A stretch of DNA of 64,000 nt from an uncultured Clostridia bacterium (GCA_934636105.1 CAKTZR010000003.1:1-64000), one strand, 5' to 3'; positions 25,789 through 34,459 are shown, counted from the stretch's first letter. Notes: generated by a model not told the origin, from the sequence alone. Numbers and translations: made by a program.

Positions 25789-26374
25789 GGTTGTTCGCAC
25801 TGGCATAAGCCTAAACCTTGTTTTGATTTTTGTTTTGATTCTTCTGGCCGCGGCGATCATTGTGTTTCTGCTTTTAAGCCGGAATTCGCCTCAAAGCTCC
25901 GGCAAAATCCCGCTCAATCCGCGTCAGCCTATTCCGTCTCCGCCCCCTGCAAAGCCGCAAACGGAGCTTCCGAATCTTACGGAGGTGCTGAATCGGCGGA
26001 TTCTACTGGAAGAACGAATTATGGGGCTGATTGGCGGAAAAATGGGCATGATCGAGCTTTGGCGTTGCATCAGCGAAAGCGCTAAAACAGGAGATGCGAT
26101 GGGCTTCCGAATGTTTACATCAATCTTTCCGCAAAAAAGCAAGGTGCTGTGCAAGGATTACGACGAACTGATGTCAATTGTTGAAAGCGATGCCTACGGT
26201 CAGCTCGCAGATCGGAATGATTTGACTGCCAGACTGATTGCGCCTTATGAGTATAAGGACACCTGTGAACAGCTTTTTTCATACAGCAAGGTCCTTGAGG
26301 AAAGCGGTCTTCTGGGACGGGACGACGTAACAAACGAAGAAGTGAAGCAGTGGTATGACACCAAGTTGTCATAA
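25775..26374 (+). CDS. Operon gene 6: membrane-anchored paralogue of gene 5 (unknown)
   Basis: A 199-residue protein with one N-terminal transmembrane helix (LVLIFVLILLAAAIIVFLLL, about residues 14-33), a proline-rich linker (PRQPIPSPPPAKPQTELPN) and the same C-terminal domain as gene 5 (IMGLIGGKMGMIELWRCISE, MGFRMFTSIFPQKSK, LTARLIAPYEY, SGLLGRDDVTNEE). The anchor places the domain on the cytoplasmic or external face depending on topology; the few charges before the helix are mainly acidic, so orientation is unclear. AGGAGGA precedes ATG 25775. A soluble/anchored pair of one domain suggests exchange between cytosol and membrane. Confidence 0.78.
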   Translation: MMEDEVVRTGISLNLVLIFVLILLAAAIIVFLLLSRNSPQSSGKIPLNPRQPIPSPPPAKPQTELPNLTEVLNRRILLEERIMGLIGGKMGMIELWRCISESAKTGDAMGFRMFTSIFPQKSKVLCKDYDELMSIVESDAYGQLADRNDLTARLIAPYEYKDTCEQLFSYSKVLEESGLLGRDDVTNEEVKQWYDTKLS

Positions 26375-26397
26375 CGCAAGGGATGGAGGAGATACGG

Positions 26398-28563
26398 ATG
26401 AACATAAATGAAAGTTGTCAGAAAGCATTGATGGAGATGATTGAAGTAGACGATCCTAATCTGCTGCAGAGTCTCATCAACGGCATCTCAAACGGAACAT
26501 ACCAATACATGCTGACTGTAGATGCCGGCTGCGGCAATACAAGCGTTGCTGTTTCATCATTTGCAGAACCTAAAATCAAAAACCTGGTTCACTGGAGGTA
26601 CAAGTCCTTAAATGTACGCATGCAGCAGATGACTGAGATCGATAGTATATCAATTCCGACCATTCTGGGCTATGATGACGACGGTCTCCCTGTTTTAGGA
26701 CCGGAAGCGTTTAACTATGGCGAAGCGGCTGAAAACTTTAAGTGCATTCCGACATTAAATAACTTGAAAACAAGCTTTGCCAAAATAGGCACAGTGAAAA
26801 ATGTTCTTCTTACAACAATTTGGATAGATTATTTCAGGAGGGTCATTGTACAGGCCTTGACTTATGCTAAAAATCATTTTAATGGATTATACAAGGACCT
26901 TTCGTGGAATAATGTATTGATCGTCGTAGCCCGCCCCGCATCTAAAGAATGGGAGGATAATATTTCCAACTATCGTGATTTGATTTATAAGGGGTTGGTT
27001 GATGAGGGCGTAGAGCGTTGCCAGATTATTACCTTTTCGGAAGCCAAGGCAGCTATGCAGTATGTACGCACCGAAAAGAAACAGGGCGAAAAGAAACTGG
27101 ATTTTGACTGGAATAAGGGTGTTCTGGTGATCGATCTGGGCGCCAGCACCATTGATGCGGAATTCCTGGGCCTTCAGCAGGATAGCCAGAAGAATGCAGA
27201 TTCGGAATACTCCATCGAAGTTGCAGGGCGAAATGTAGACTATCTGCTTGGGCATAGAACGCTGGCATCTAGGTATCCGAAGGAGCTTCAGGAACTTCCT
27301 GTTAACGAGCTTCCGGATAATCAATTCTTCGAGGATCATTGGAATGTATTGGCAACGCCCAAGAGCATTTTTTCTTTTACGCTGAGGGGAAACAAGGAAA
27401 ATCTTTGCAGTTGCAACTGTGAAGGGAAGCTTCCTTATATAACTGTAGACATGCCTTGCGGCCGCGGTCATGATATCTGGAGTGTTCAGATGCTCACACA
27501 CCTGCTCAGCCGGACACAATTTTCAGCTCCTTATCAGGATCCTAATCTGCGTAAGTATGCTGCAGCGGGCAATACGTGCATGCAGATCACCAATTCGTGG
27601 TATGGACATTTGACAACATTGGTCGGTTTCATGTTCAGCCAGCTTCAGGGGCGCATTCCCGATAAGGTCATCGTGACAGGCGGCACGGCGAATTTGCTCG
27701 GAATTGAAGATGCAATTCGAGAAGGCTTCGTCAAGGCAGGGATGGCTATGCAGTCGTATCCTACCCTGGTCGTTCTGAATGAGCCAATGGATTATGAGCG
27801 TACGGTTCCTTTCGGCGCAGCTTCGTATATGCATACTGTGATTCGGAATATTCAAACGATTTTGAATGTGCCGGAAGACATTCTGCCTAAGGCAAAACAG
27901 GATTTTATGGCCTTTGCCCCGGATATTGTTACTAACCATCTCTATCCGGTCGTCTATAAGAAAGTCCTGGATGAGTTGAATAAATGGGTAGAGCTTCCTA
28001 ATGGAGATCAAGGAGCTTCAGTCAATGGTCTGATGAACGCTGTGGCTTCAATCAACTTCAATTGCCGCGAGTATAATGACGCCATCCGTGCCGCAAAGCA
28101 GGAAATTGCAGACTATGTTTCGCAAGAGCATTTGCCTGAAACCATGAAAGAGATTCAGAAGATTCTGAAAAAGTGCTCGGGAAAAGCAGAATACAACCAT
28201 TCCATTAATCTCAGAAATGTTCGTTTAAATCTCGATACGCAAATTATCGGCAAGGCAGTAGGAGAAGGTATCCCTAATATTTGGCAATGCATGAAAGCTT
28301 CTACCTATTTGAGAAATTTATTTAGAGGAAATAATGCCCCGCTCCCTCAAGGAAGCAGAAAAAAAATACCAGATAATTTTAAAGAAAAGAGTACGATCAA
28401 GGATAGCTTATCAAAATCCATCCGCAATAAGTTTGCAGGGGGCTTCGATCAATCGTCCGGCTTTGGTATTGCTGATTTTATCGTAGTTAATTTGATGACA
28501 GATATTAGGGAAGCCATGTTCCTTGATAAAAAGGAGGAAGCAAATGAGTCCGCAGCGAGTTGA
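26398..28563 (+). CDS. Operon gene 7: actin/Hsp70-fold (ASKHA) ATPase
   Basis: A 721-residue protein. The ASKHA ATPase motifs are in order: phosphate-1 VDAGCGNTSV (residues 41-50), phosphate-2 IDLGASTIDA (Asp246) and the adenosine motif VIVTGGTANLLG (Gly428-Gly429). The second half after residue 480 is helical and contains no DnaK substrate-binding beta domain, so this is not a standard DnaK. It is also longer than plasmid-segregation actins. The start at 26398 is set by GGAGG (26385-26389). It overlaps the AAA+ gene by 20 bp. Inferred role: nucleotide-dependent chaperone-like or filament-forming component that works with the AAA+ partner. Confidence 0.85.
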   Translation: MNINESCQKALMEMIEVDDPNLLQSLINGISNGTYQYMLTVDAGCGNTSVAVSSFAEPKIKNLVHWRYKSLNVRMQQMTEIDSISIPTILGYDDDGLPVLGPEAFNYGEAAENFKCIPTLNNLKTSFAKIGTVKNVLLTTIWIDYFRRVIVQALTYAKNHFNGLYKDLSWNNVLIVVARPASKEWEDNISNYRDLIYKGLVDEGVERCQIITFSEAKAAMQYVRTEKKQGEKKLDFDWNKGVLVIDLGASTIDAEFLGLQQDSQKNADSEYSIEVAGRNVDYLLGHRTLASRYPKELQELPVNELPDNQFFEDHWNVLATPKSIFSFTLRGNKENLCSCNCEGKLPYITVDMPCGRGHDIWSVQMLTHLLSRTQFSAPYQDPNLRKYAAAGNTCMQITNSWYGHLTTLVGFMFSQLQGRIPDKVIVTGGTANLLGIEDAIREGFVKAGMAMQSYPTLVVLNEPMDYERTVPFGAASYMHTVIRNIQTILNVPEDILPKAKQDFMAFAPDIVTNHLYPVVYKKVLDELNKWVELPNGDQGASVNGLMNAVASINFNCREYNDAIRAAKQEIADYVSQEHLPETMKEIQKILKKCSGKAEYNHSINLRNVRLNLDTQIIGKAVGEGIPNIWQCMKASTYLRNLFRGNNAPLPQGSRKKIPDNFKEKSTIKDSLSKSIRNKFAGGFDQSSGFGIADFIVVNLMTDIREAMFLDKKEEANESAAS

Positions 28564-30631
28564 TGAAGAATTTCAATATGAGGATCTTTCCCCTGTCAGG
28601 AAAGCTGCGAGCAGGCTCTCCCGTATGTTACCCGATAACAATATGACGCTCAGCGACGAAACCTGGCATCTCTTCCACTTTGAAACCGACGATTTTGCGC
28701 AGATGAGGAGAACAATCGACTTTGCGTATATGAATGTTTTGGGGCAGAAGGCTCCAGAACATTACTCCATGTCGAAATTTATTCAGTTACTCCGAGAAGA
28801 AGCAAACGTCAAAACGGAAAAAGAGCTCAGCTATGAGCGTATTCAAGAGGCTCTTCCTAAGGTGCTGCTTTTCGTTAGAAAACCGATTTTTGTGTGCTTC
28901 AATTCGCCGGAAAAGCTGGAGCTTCAAATCATAAAGGTCTTTGTCCGCATTTGCGCAGAGAAGAGAAATGAGCAAAATGCTTATCAGATCGGAAATGAGT
29001 GTGCTTATCCTATCCAGTTAAGCTCTCTGATGCCGTTATCCAATAATCTGTTCTTCGTCTCTTACGGAGATGCTTGCGTGCTTCCGAAAATGCTGCTGGC
29101 CGCACAGGCTGTTATCACCTATCCGACCTTAAACGAAGATGATTTCCGGACTCTGCTATGGGAATATCATATCCGAACAGAGAATTTCAGAAGAATGAAG
29201 CTCCAGAAGGAAGGCCTGCCAACAGGAGAAATAAAGCCGTTTGAAGTTAAGGATAAGCTTATTTTTGAGTGGTACGCCAACCGAATGTCAGGCTTGGAGG
29301 AAATAGCCGTTCGCCGTCTGCTGTCTTCAATGAATAATCGAGCCCCTACAGGCTTCATCAACTATTTAGAAGACAAAAAGCTCGTTGACGACGCTGTGAT
29401 CGAGTATAAAAACAACATTCTTCAGCAGCATAACCGACTGACCCTCATCTCCGTTCCCGAAAAAGAAACGGTTGTTGGGCTGAAAACCCTCGAGGCTTGG
29501 CTGGAAAAGCATAAAAAATCTGCCAGCAGCTACAAGGAATCGCCGACGGGCATCATGCTGGTCGGTATTCCCGGGACGGGAAAATCTGCGACGGCCAGGG
29601 AGGTTGCGCGTCAATTAGAGCTTCCTCTGGTTCAGCTGGATATGTCGAATATTCTCGGCGGGCTTGTCGGCGACTCTGAAAAAGGTATGAAGGAGATGCT
29701 TTCCGACCTGAAATTCGTTGCTCCTTGTGTTTTGTGGATTGACGAGATCGAAAAAGCAATGTCTGGTGCGGATGGCAAGAGTGGCGATGGAGGCGTGATC
29801 CAGCGGCTTTTCGGCATGCTGCTGACGTTCATTCAGGAAAACGATAAGCCTGTTTTCACCGTGACCACAGCCAACGACATTTCGCGGCTTCCGCCTGAAT
29901 TCTTCCGCAACGGGCGTTTTGATCAGACCTTCAGCCTGATGATGCCAACATATTCCGAGTGTTACTCTATTCTCGAGCTCGCGCTGAATGGCTACAGAGG
30001 AGCACTTGGGTGTGATAAGCTGGGCGTCAAGGACTTTGACTTTAAGAACTATGACATCAGCTCCATCCTTAATGCCTGCCTTGGCACGCCGGATCAGCCG
30101 CGTTTTTTGACCGGCGCAGATATTAAGGCTCATGTGAAGGAGCTGGTTTATAGAGATTTCAAGGTAAAGAAAGACCCCGTTCAGGAAATCGCAGCGGAAA
30201 TGCAGAAAATCGCTAAAGGTGTTCGTGCGCAAGCGTCTCCAGCCGCGGCGCACACTATGGAAGACATTGCAGCCCGTTACCTGGATATGATGCAGCGCGG
30301 GTTGACAATGGCGGGTGATCCCAACACGCCGTATAAACAGGATAAGTTACATCTGGACAGCGTGCTTTATTACACCTTTGATGAAAATCATCCTAAACTT
30401 CCGCTCTGTATCGAAGAGCCTGAAGGATTCGATGAGTATAAAAATATTAAAGGAATTTCGGGAGAAACATCTCCGGCAAAGTGGTATGATGCACGGTTCT
30501 TCTATGAGCTTTCCAAGACCATGACCCAAATCATTTTCTTGGAGGAGAATAACTGCCTTCCGCAGACTCAAAACGAATTCTGGAAGTACATGTCTCATAA
30601 GCAGAAGCAACAAGAGCAACAGAAGCATTGA
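28544..30631 (+). CDS. Operon gene 8: AAA+ ATPase
   Basis: A 695-residue protein. An N-terminal region of about 300 residues of unknown fold precedes one AAA+ module: Walker A GIPGTGKS (residues 341-348), Walker B VLWIDE (Asp400-Glu401), sensor 1 in TVTTAND, and the arginine-finger segment FFRNGRFD (Arg455, Arg458). This is the classical clade of protein-remodelling AAA proteins (Cdc48/FtsH/Ycf46-like), not a MoxR or STAND type. No protease, nuclease or second AAA module is attached. The C-terminal 180 residues carry HTMEDIAARYLDMMQRGLTM and a Gln-rich end. AAGGAGG (28531-28537) sets the start. It is the last gene of the operon before a strong terminator. Confidence 0.9.
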   Translation: MSPQRVDEEFQYEDLSPVRKAASRLSRMLPDNNMTLSDETWHLFHFETDDFAQMRRTIDFAYMNVLGQKAPEHYSMSKFIQLLREEANVKTEKELSYERIQEALPKVLLFVRKPIFVCFNSPEKLELQIIKVFVRICAEKRNEQNAYQIGNECAYPIQLSSLMPLSNNLFFVSYGDACVLPKMLLAAQAVITYPTLNEDDFRTLLWEYHIRTENFRRMKLQKEGLPTGEIKPFEVKDKLIFEWYANRMSGLEEIAVRRLLSSMNNRAPTGFINYLEDKKLVDDAVIEYKNNILQQHNRLTLISVPEKETVVGLKTLEAWLEKHKKSASSYKESPTGIMLVGIPGTGKSATAREVARQLELPLVQLDMSNILGGLVGDSEKGMKEMLSDLKFVAPCVLWIDEIEKAMSGADGKSGDGGVIQRLFGMLLTFIQENDKPVFTVTTANDISRLPPEFFRNGRFDQTFSLMMPTYSECYSILELALNGYRGALGCDKLGVKDFDFKNYDISSILNACLGTPDQPRFLTGADIKAHVKELVYRDFKVKKDPVQEIAAEMQKIAKGVRAQASPAAAHTMEDIAARYLDMMQRGLTMAGDPNTPYKQDKLHLDSVLYYTFDENHPKLPLCIEEPEGFDEYKNIKGISGETSPAKWYDARFFYELSKTMTQIIFLEENNCLPQTQNEFWKYMSHKQKQQEQQKH

Positions 30632-30675
30632 GCTCATCATGGAATTCAAGACCTCAAATAAAATCAGACAGGAAG

Positions 30676-30708
30676 AAATGGGCTTGCAGATTTTCTGCAA
30701 GCCCATTT
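30676..30708 (+). terminator. Terminator of the eight-gene operon
   Basis: A perfect 15-bp stem (aaatgggcttgcaga and its complement) with a ttt loop, ending cccatttt, 45 bases after the AAA+ stop. Confidence 0.88.
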
Positions 30709-30857
30709 TGATGAAAAAGAAGAAAAATCGCTCCAAACCGTCAAAAGACTTCGCAGAATCGGTTCCGCAAGACTTTGCTTTGCAAAAATCAAGCAATAAC
30801 TGGGAAAAGATTCAAAGACTCATTTGAAGACCGCATGCCTGCGCCATCCTGCAAATT

Positions 30858-31358
30858 TTAATCATCCGGTATTTGCAGGATTTCCGCGTTCAGCCGCTCG
30901 AAATCCCTCTGCGCGTACTCGTCCCCCTGCAAGGCTGCCTTTTCGTAGTATTCAAGTGCCTTATCCAAATCCTTTTCCGTGCCCATGCCATATTCATAGA
31001 ACACCGCAAGGGCATACTGACCGTCCGCGTCGCCCTGCTCTGCGCAGACGGCATACCAGAAAAATGCCTGCGCCCAATCCTCATCTGTTCCGATGCCGTA
31101 TTGATAACATTCCGCCAGCAAAAACGTGCTGTTCACGTCCCTATCCGTTTCAGCCTGCGCTTTCAGTTTTTCAAAGCGTGCAACCTGATACGGCGACATG
31201 CCGCCCAGCGTCAGGACACAGATCTGAACGCCGAATTCTTCCTGAATGGCCAAATTTTCGGCAAGCTGAGCTTCAAAAGAGGCTTCTGAATTTTCCGCCA
31301 GCGCAGCAGGTGCGAAGAGCAGCAGGATGGACAGCGCAAAAATCAAACGACGTTTCAT
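30858..31358 (-). CDS. Exported Sel1-repeat protein
   Basis: A 166-residue protein with a signal peptide (MKRRLIFALSILLLF...ALA, cleavage before ENSEA) and two or three Sel1-like (TPR-type) repeats in the second half: AECYQYGIGTDEDWAQAFFW, YALAVFYEYGMGTEKDLDKA and KALEYYEKAALQGDEYAQ. Sel1 repeats mediate protein-protein contacts. The start at 31358 is chosen from three consecutive ATGs because CGGAGG (31365-31370) gives the best spacing to the last. It lies 20 bp downstream of the next gene on the reverse strand, probably co-transcribed. Confidence 0.82.
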   Translation of the reverse strand: MKRRLIFALSILLLFAPAALAENSEASFEAQLAENLAIQEEFGVQICVLTLGGMSPYQVARFEKLKAQAETDRDVNSTFLLAECYQYGIGTDEDWAQAFFWYAVCAEQGDADGQYALAVFYEYGMGTEKDLDKALEYYEKAALQGDEYAQRDFERLNAEILQIPDD

Positions 31359-31377
31359 CATCATCCTCCGTTTCGAA

Positions 31378-31746
31378 TCAGAAATGCAGATATGGGTCGT
31401 AGAAATCGCTGCCGGGTGCAAATGTCTTTTCAGCCTGTTTGAGGGTGAGATACAGCTTATCCAGCGTCTTTTCCAGTGCCCTGTCGCTGCGCAGGAACTG
31501 GGAAACCTTCTCCTTGTTGCCCTCCTTCAGGGTCACATGGAGGCCCATGTTGAAGTCGATCGGTGAGACGGTCATCTTGTATTCCCAACTGTCCTTCAGT
31601 TCATGGAGCAGCAGCACGACGAGAAATTCCTCATTTTTGCCGACACCGTCGATGTTGCATTGCACGCGCGGCTCATCCAGATGTTCCCGGATGAAATTCA
31701 GTGCTTTTCCAACGGTTTCGTCGGTTCCAGGGTTGTGTTCAAGCAT
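31378..31746 (-). CDS. Hypothetical cytoplasmic protein
   Basis: A 122-residue acidic protein with an alpha/beta pattern (NIDGVGKNEEFLVVLLLHEL, MTVSPIDFNMGLHVTLKEG). No family recognised. AAAGGAGT (31752-31759) sets the start at 31746; the longer open frame upstream overlaps the next gene. It lies between two genes for exported proteins on the same strand. Confidence 0.68.
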   Translation of the reverse strand: MLEHNPGTDETVGKALNFIREHLDEPRVQCNIDGVGKNEEFLVVLLLHELKDSWEYKMTVSPIDFNMGLHVTLKEGNKEKVSQFLRSDRALEKTLDKLYLTLKQAEKTFAPGSDFYDPYLHF

Positions 31747-31774
31747 AAGAATACTCCTTTCGTTATGGCTCCGC

Positions 31775-32731
31775 TCAACGAGTGTGCATCTGCTCGATTT
31801 CCTCCGCATCCAGCAGGTGGAACGAATCAAGAATTTCGATGCAGCGCGCCTGTCCGACTTCCTCCCAGGTGTCTTTTCCCTCGCCGTAGAGCAGCGCAAA
31901 CCACAAATCGCCTACAGGAAGCGCCCGCGCAAACAGATAGATGTTTTCATCCTCGTAACTGCCCAGCAGGCCGTCCTTGCCCGCGTCCCAGGTTAGGGCG
32001 TAATCCGAGGTAAACCTGTCGAATTGAGAATTCGCCACCTTCAAATAGACGAGCTTGCAGTTTTCGCCGTAAAACGTCTGATTCTGCGTGCTGGTCATGC
32101 TGCCGGGCACACGGAAGAAAGCCATGTTTTCATCGCTGCCGAACCGAACCTCGGTATAGCCGCTTTCCGGCACGTTGTCCGAAAGCGGCCAGTCTTCGCC
32201 CCATGCCGGTGTCGAGGCCGGCATCGTTTTGTCGCTGGCCCGGAGCGAGCTGAAAATCCGCAGGGTTTCCGCTTCGTCGTCCGCCGTCCACGCCTGATCC
32301 CTTCGCAGCGCCACATAGGCATAAAGGGTATCGTTGGCGATAGCATACAGCACACGGCTCTCCGCCGCCTGGCTTTTCGCAACGCCCATGACGGCCGGAA
32401 TTCCGTTGCAGACGACGTCCTGCCAGCTCTCAAAGAAACCCTTCATGTCTGCGTCTGCGTCCTCGTACAGCTCCGTCATTACGCCGTATACATACAGGCC
32501 GTCGCGCACGTAAACGGTCGTTTCGCCGTTCTCGATGGTTTTATCCTCCTCATAGCCGTGCGGCAGGCGGATCTCCATCGCGGAATCCTCCGTGACCTTG
32601 CACAGCCACATGCCGCCATCCGGGTAATCTGCCTCGTTGTACGTCAGCGCAAGCGGCTCGGCCAGCGCACAGGAAACAAGGAGGAAGCAGGTCAGAAGAA
32701 ACGCAAAAATGGGTTTTGAGTTCATGGGCAT
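31775..32731 (-). CDS. Exported protein of unknown function
   Basis: A 318-residue protein with a signal peptide (MPMNSKPIFAFLLTCFLLVS then CALAEP). Either a lipobox Cys (LVSC) or cleavage after ALA is possible. The mature part contains two related modules of about 140 residues, each with a DYPDGGMWLCKV or SGYTEVRFGSDENMAFFRVP start and a bulky YVALRRDQAW or LFARALPVGDLWFALLYGEG strand, suggesting an internal duplication. The start is ATG 32731 (or 32725); the ribosome site is weak. First gene of a three-gene reverse-strand unit. Confidence 0.7.
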   Translation of the reverse strand: MPMNSKPIFAFLLTCFLLVSCALAEPLALTYNEADYPDGGMWLCKVTEDSAMEIRLPHGYEEDKTIENGETTVYVRDGLYVYGVMTELYEDADADMKGFFESWQDVVCNGIPAVMGVAKSQAAESRVLYAIANDTLYAYVALRRDQAWTADDEAETLRIFSSLRASDKTMPASTPAWGEDWPLSDNVPESGYTEVRFGSDENMAFFRVPGSMTSTQNQTFYGENCKLVYLKVANSQFDRFTSDYALTWDAGKDGLLGSYEDENIYLFARALPVGDLWFALLYGEGKDTWEEVGQARCIEILDSFHLLDAEEIEQMHTR

Positions 32732-32977
32732 CACCAGCTTTCTTGTTTGATGGGAATAGTATAGCAGATCGGAAGGAGGAAAATTGATTGGCGATTCCGG
32801 AAAACACCCGAAGGATGTGCCGTCCAGGGCGAAGGCCGTGGCAAGAGGGAATATGGGAACCGCCTCCCGACAGACGGGTATGTATGGACACAAACACAGA
32901 TTGCGGCAATAACCCAGAGACCTTTTTAGCCTCGATTGTAGGATATCCTTTCAAGTAGTTCCTTTCATTTTTTAAAT

Positions 32978-33373
32978 TCAGGTCGTTGATCCAATACAGC
33001 GTCTCAGCTCATCTGAAAAGGAGGGAAGCAATTCCAATAATTCTGTCAGACATTCTAAAACCAGTTGCCCAAGATGATCGTTGGGAATCGAGGCCGGGAA
33101 GCCATATCGAACAACAATTTCACGCTGCTTCATGTAAAATGAGAATCTACTTTCAAGATTTGCCCGATTGCAGCAGGCCAACAATTCATCCTCAAGAAAT
33201 AGAATAGATGGAATTTGCGACAGGATGCAGCCCTGAAGAAAAAGACAATCGTCTTCATCTGTTAAATACAGTTTCCAAAGATCGAGAGGGATGAGGATAC
33301 CCTGCTTGCGAGTCATGAAGAACGGTATTTCAGCATTCTCAAGTGCTGCGCGAACAAATGGATAGCGTGTCAC
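32978..33373 (-). CDS. Hypothetical protein
   Basis: A 131-residue protein with no recognised family. It contains FFMTRKQGILIPLDLWKLYL, a cysteine in LQGCILSQIPSILFLEDELL, and a C-terminal LVLECLTELLELLPSFSDEL helix. GTG 33373 is preferred over ATG 33379 because GGAGGA directly abuts the ATG and is correctly spaced only for the GTG. It is the last gene of a reverse-strand cluster with the phosphatase. Confidence 0.6.
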   Translation of the reverse strand: MTRYPFVRAALENAEIPFFMTRKQGILIPLDLWKLYLTDEDDCLFLQGCILSQIPSILFLEDELLACCNRANLESRFSFYMKQREIVVRYGFPASIPNDHLGQLVLECLTELLELLPSFSDELRRCIGSTT

Positions 33374-33387
33374 AAGCATTCCTCCGT

Positions 33388-33795
33388 TCAGAAGCCTAAT
33401 TTAATCCCTCCGTAAAGCGTTTGAAAAATAAAGGGCAATGCCTCATGCAGAATTACGGAAAATCTGAACAACATTTCCGTGACAAGGGCTGTCGTTGCCT
33501 CCTCGGATGTATTGTATTCAAGCAATAGCGTTCCGTAATCATCTAGGCTAAAGTGAGCAAAGTCGTTTTCTTCATTTAAACGATTGCAAAGACGGATGAT
33601 TGGCTTCCTCTTTTTATTCACGTCATAAGCAATCGCAATATTCATCGTCAAACCGGCATCCGATTGAATCAGAACCGGCATGGCGGGATAACCAGAAATT
33701 GGATTCAGGATAGTCAAAGTCCGTGCTTCAGAATTACGATTACGAATAAAGACCGGAAAACCATCTTTTTCAAGGCTGTCGAGCTGCAAAGGCAT
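33388..33795 (-). CDS. YbjN-like small protein (tentative)
   Basis: A 135-residue alpha/beta protein with a pattern like YbjN/secretion-chaperone-fold proteins (PAMPVLIQSDAGLTMNIAIA, HFSLDDYGTLLLEYNTSEE, followed by a C-terminal helix). The assignment is weak. The start at 33795 is set by a GGGGGA site; the frame is open to 33876, but that stretch is an 18-bp hairpin. It lies between the phosphatase and the 131-residue protein on the same strand. Confidence 0.6.
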   Translation of the reverse strand: MPLQLDSLEKDGFPVFIRNRNSEARTLTILNPISGYPAMPVLIQSDAGLTMNIAIAYDVNKKRKPIIRLCNRLNEENDFAHFSLDDYGTLLLEYNTSEEATTALVTEMLFRFSVILHEALPFIFQTLYGGIKLGF

Positions 33796-33818
33796 TTGTT
33801 TTTCCCCCATTTGCGATA

Positions 33819-33861
33819 CTTTATGTGCCTCGTATGCTTTATTCATACGAGGCACATAAAG
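33819..33861 (-). terminator. Perfect 18-bp hairpin between the phosphatase and the next gene
   Basis: ctttatgtgcctcgtatg and its exact complement enclose a 7-base loop. It lacks a T-run on the reverse strand, so it may be an RNA-processing or partial termination site rather than a full terminator. Confidence 0.6.
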
Positions 33862-33872
33862 CTTATGCAGAA

Positions 33873-34340
33873 TCAAGCGAACTCGTCTGCCGCTTGCAAG
33901 GCGTCTAGAAATGCATCACAACCTTCTGAAAGCTGTTCAAAAGCATATTCAAATTTTCCGGTCATATACGGATCTTCCACGTTGCGCGGAAAATCTGTAT
34001 AGCCCATAAGCAAGCCGACCTTATGGCAAGTATCGTTAAAAAATACAAGCTTTAATGCCATCAGGATATCCATATCTACGCAAAGAAAATAATCAAACCG
34101 ATCGTAATCAGCCTCTGTTAGAGCCCAAGCCTGTCTTTCAGGAACGGTCAAGCCATGATTTTTAAGGACACGAATTGCCGATGGTTCTATCGGCTGCCCG
34201 TGCTTTTCTCTGCTTACGCCGGATGAAAAAGCTTCATAACGCTTGTCAAGTCCATGCTCAACCAGCTTATTCTGTAAGATGACCTCAGCCATAGGGCTGC
34301 GACAGATATTGGCCCAGCAGACCACACAAATCCGTTTCAT
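33873..34340 (-). CDS. Low-molecular-weight protein-tyrosine-phosphatase
   Basis: A 155-residue LMW-PTP. The P-loop CX5R reads CWANICRS (Cys8 to Arg14), with the general-acid block DFPRNVEDPYMTG near residue 120 and a VCMD-like strand YFLCVDMD. The family usually has Gly where this protein has Ala (C-x-G-N-x-C-R), a conservative change in the phosphate loop. Such enzymes dephosphorylate tyrosine on kinases of capsule systems or stress proteins; some belong to arsenate-reductase-like groups. The start overlaps the stop of the 40-residue ORF upstream, so the two are translationally coupled. No tyrosine kinase is visible nearby. Confidence 0.9.
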   Translation of the reverse strand: MKRICVVCWANICRSPMAEVILQNKLVEHGLDKRYEAFSSGVSREKHGQPIEPSAIRVLKNHGLTVPERQAWALTEADYDRFDYFLCVDMDILMALKLVFFNDTCHKVGLLMGYTDFPRNVEDPYMTGKFEYAFEQLSEGCDAFLDALQAADEFA

Positions 34341-34459
34341 ACATGCTTTTTCTGAAGCATCTTGATCACTTCAGGAATTCCGCAGGCAATAATGATTGCA
34401 ATAGCGAACGGGTCGCCAGCCATTGCACGGGGAAGAATTTTCAAGGCCTTTGCCAGCAT
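34337..34459 (-). CDS. 40-residue hydrophobic small ORF
   Basis: Begins MLAKALKILPRAMAGDPF, followed by the hydrophobic AIAIIIACGIPEVIKML and a basic QKKHV end. It could be a small membrane-associated or amphipathic peptide. GGAGGG lies 8 bases upstream of ATG 34459, ideal spacing, and the stop overlaps the phosphatase ATG (ATGA). These two facts make translation likely. No family recognised; a peptide signal, leader or toxin-like role is only a guess. Confidence 0.6.
   Translation of the reverse strand: MLAKALKILPRAMAGDPFAIAIIIACGIPEVIKMLQKKHV

Noticed and set aside
26398..28563. Calling gene 7 DnaK or ParM
   Set aside because: Only the ASKHA nucleotide motifs support the match; the DnaK substrate-binding domain is absent and the protein is much longer than ParM.
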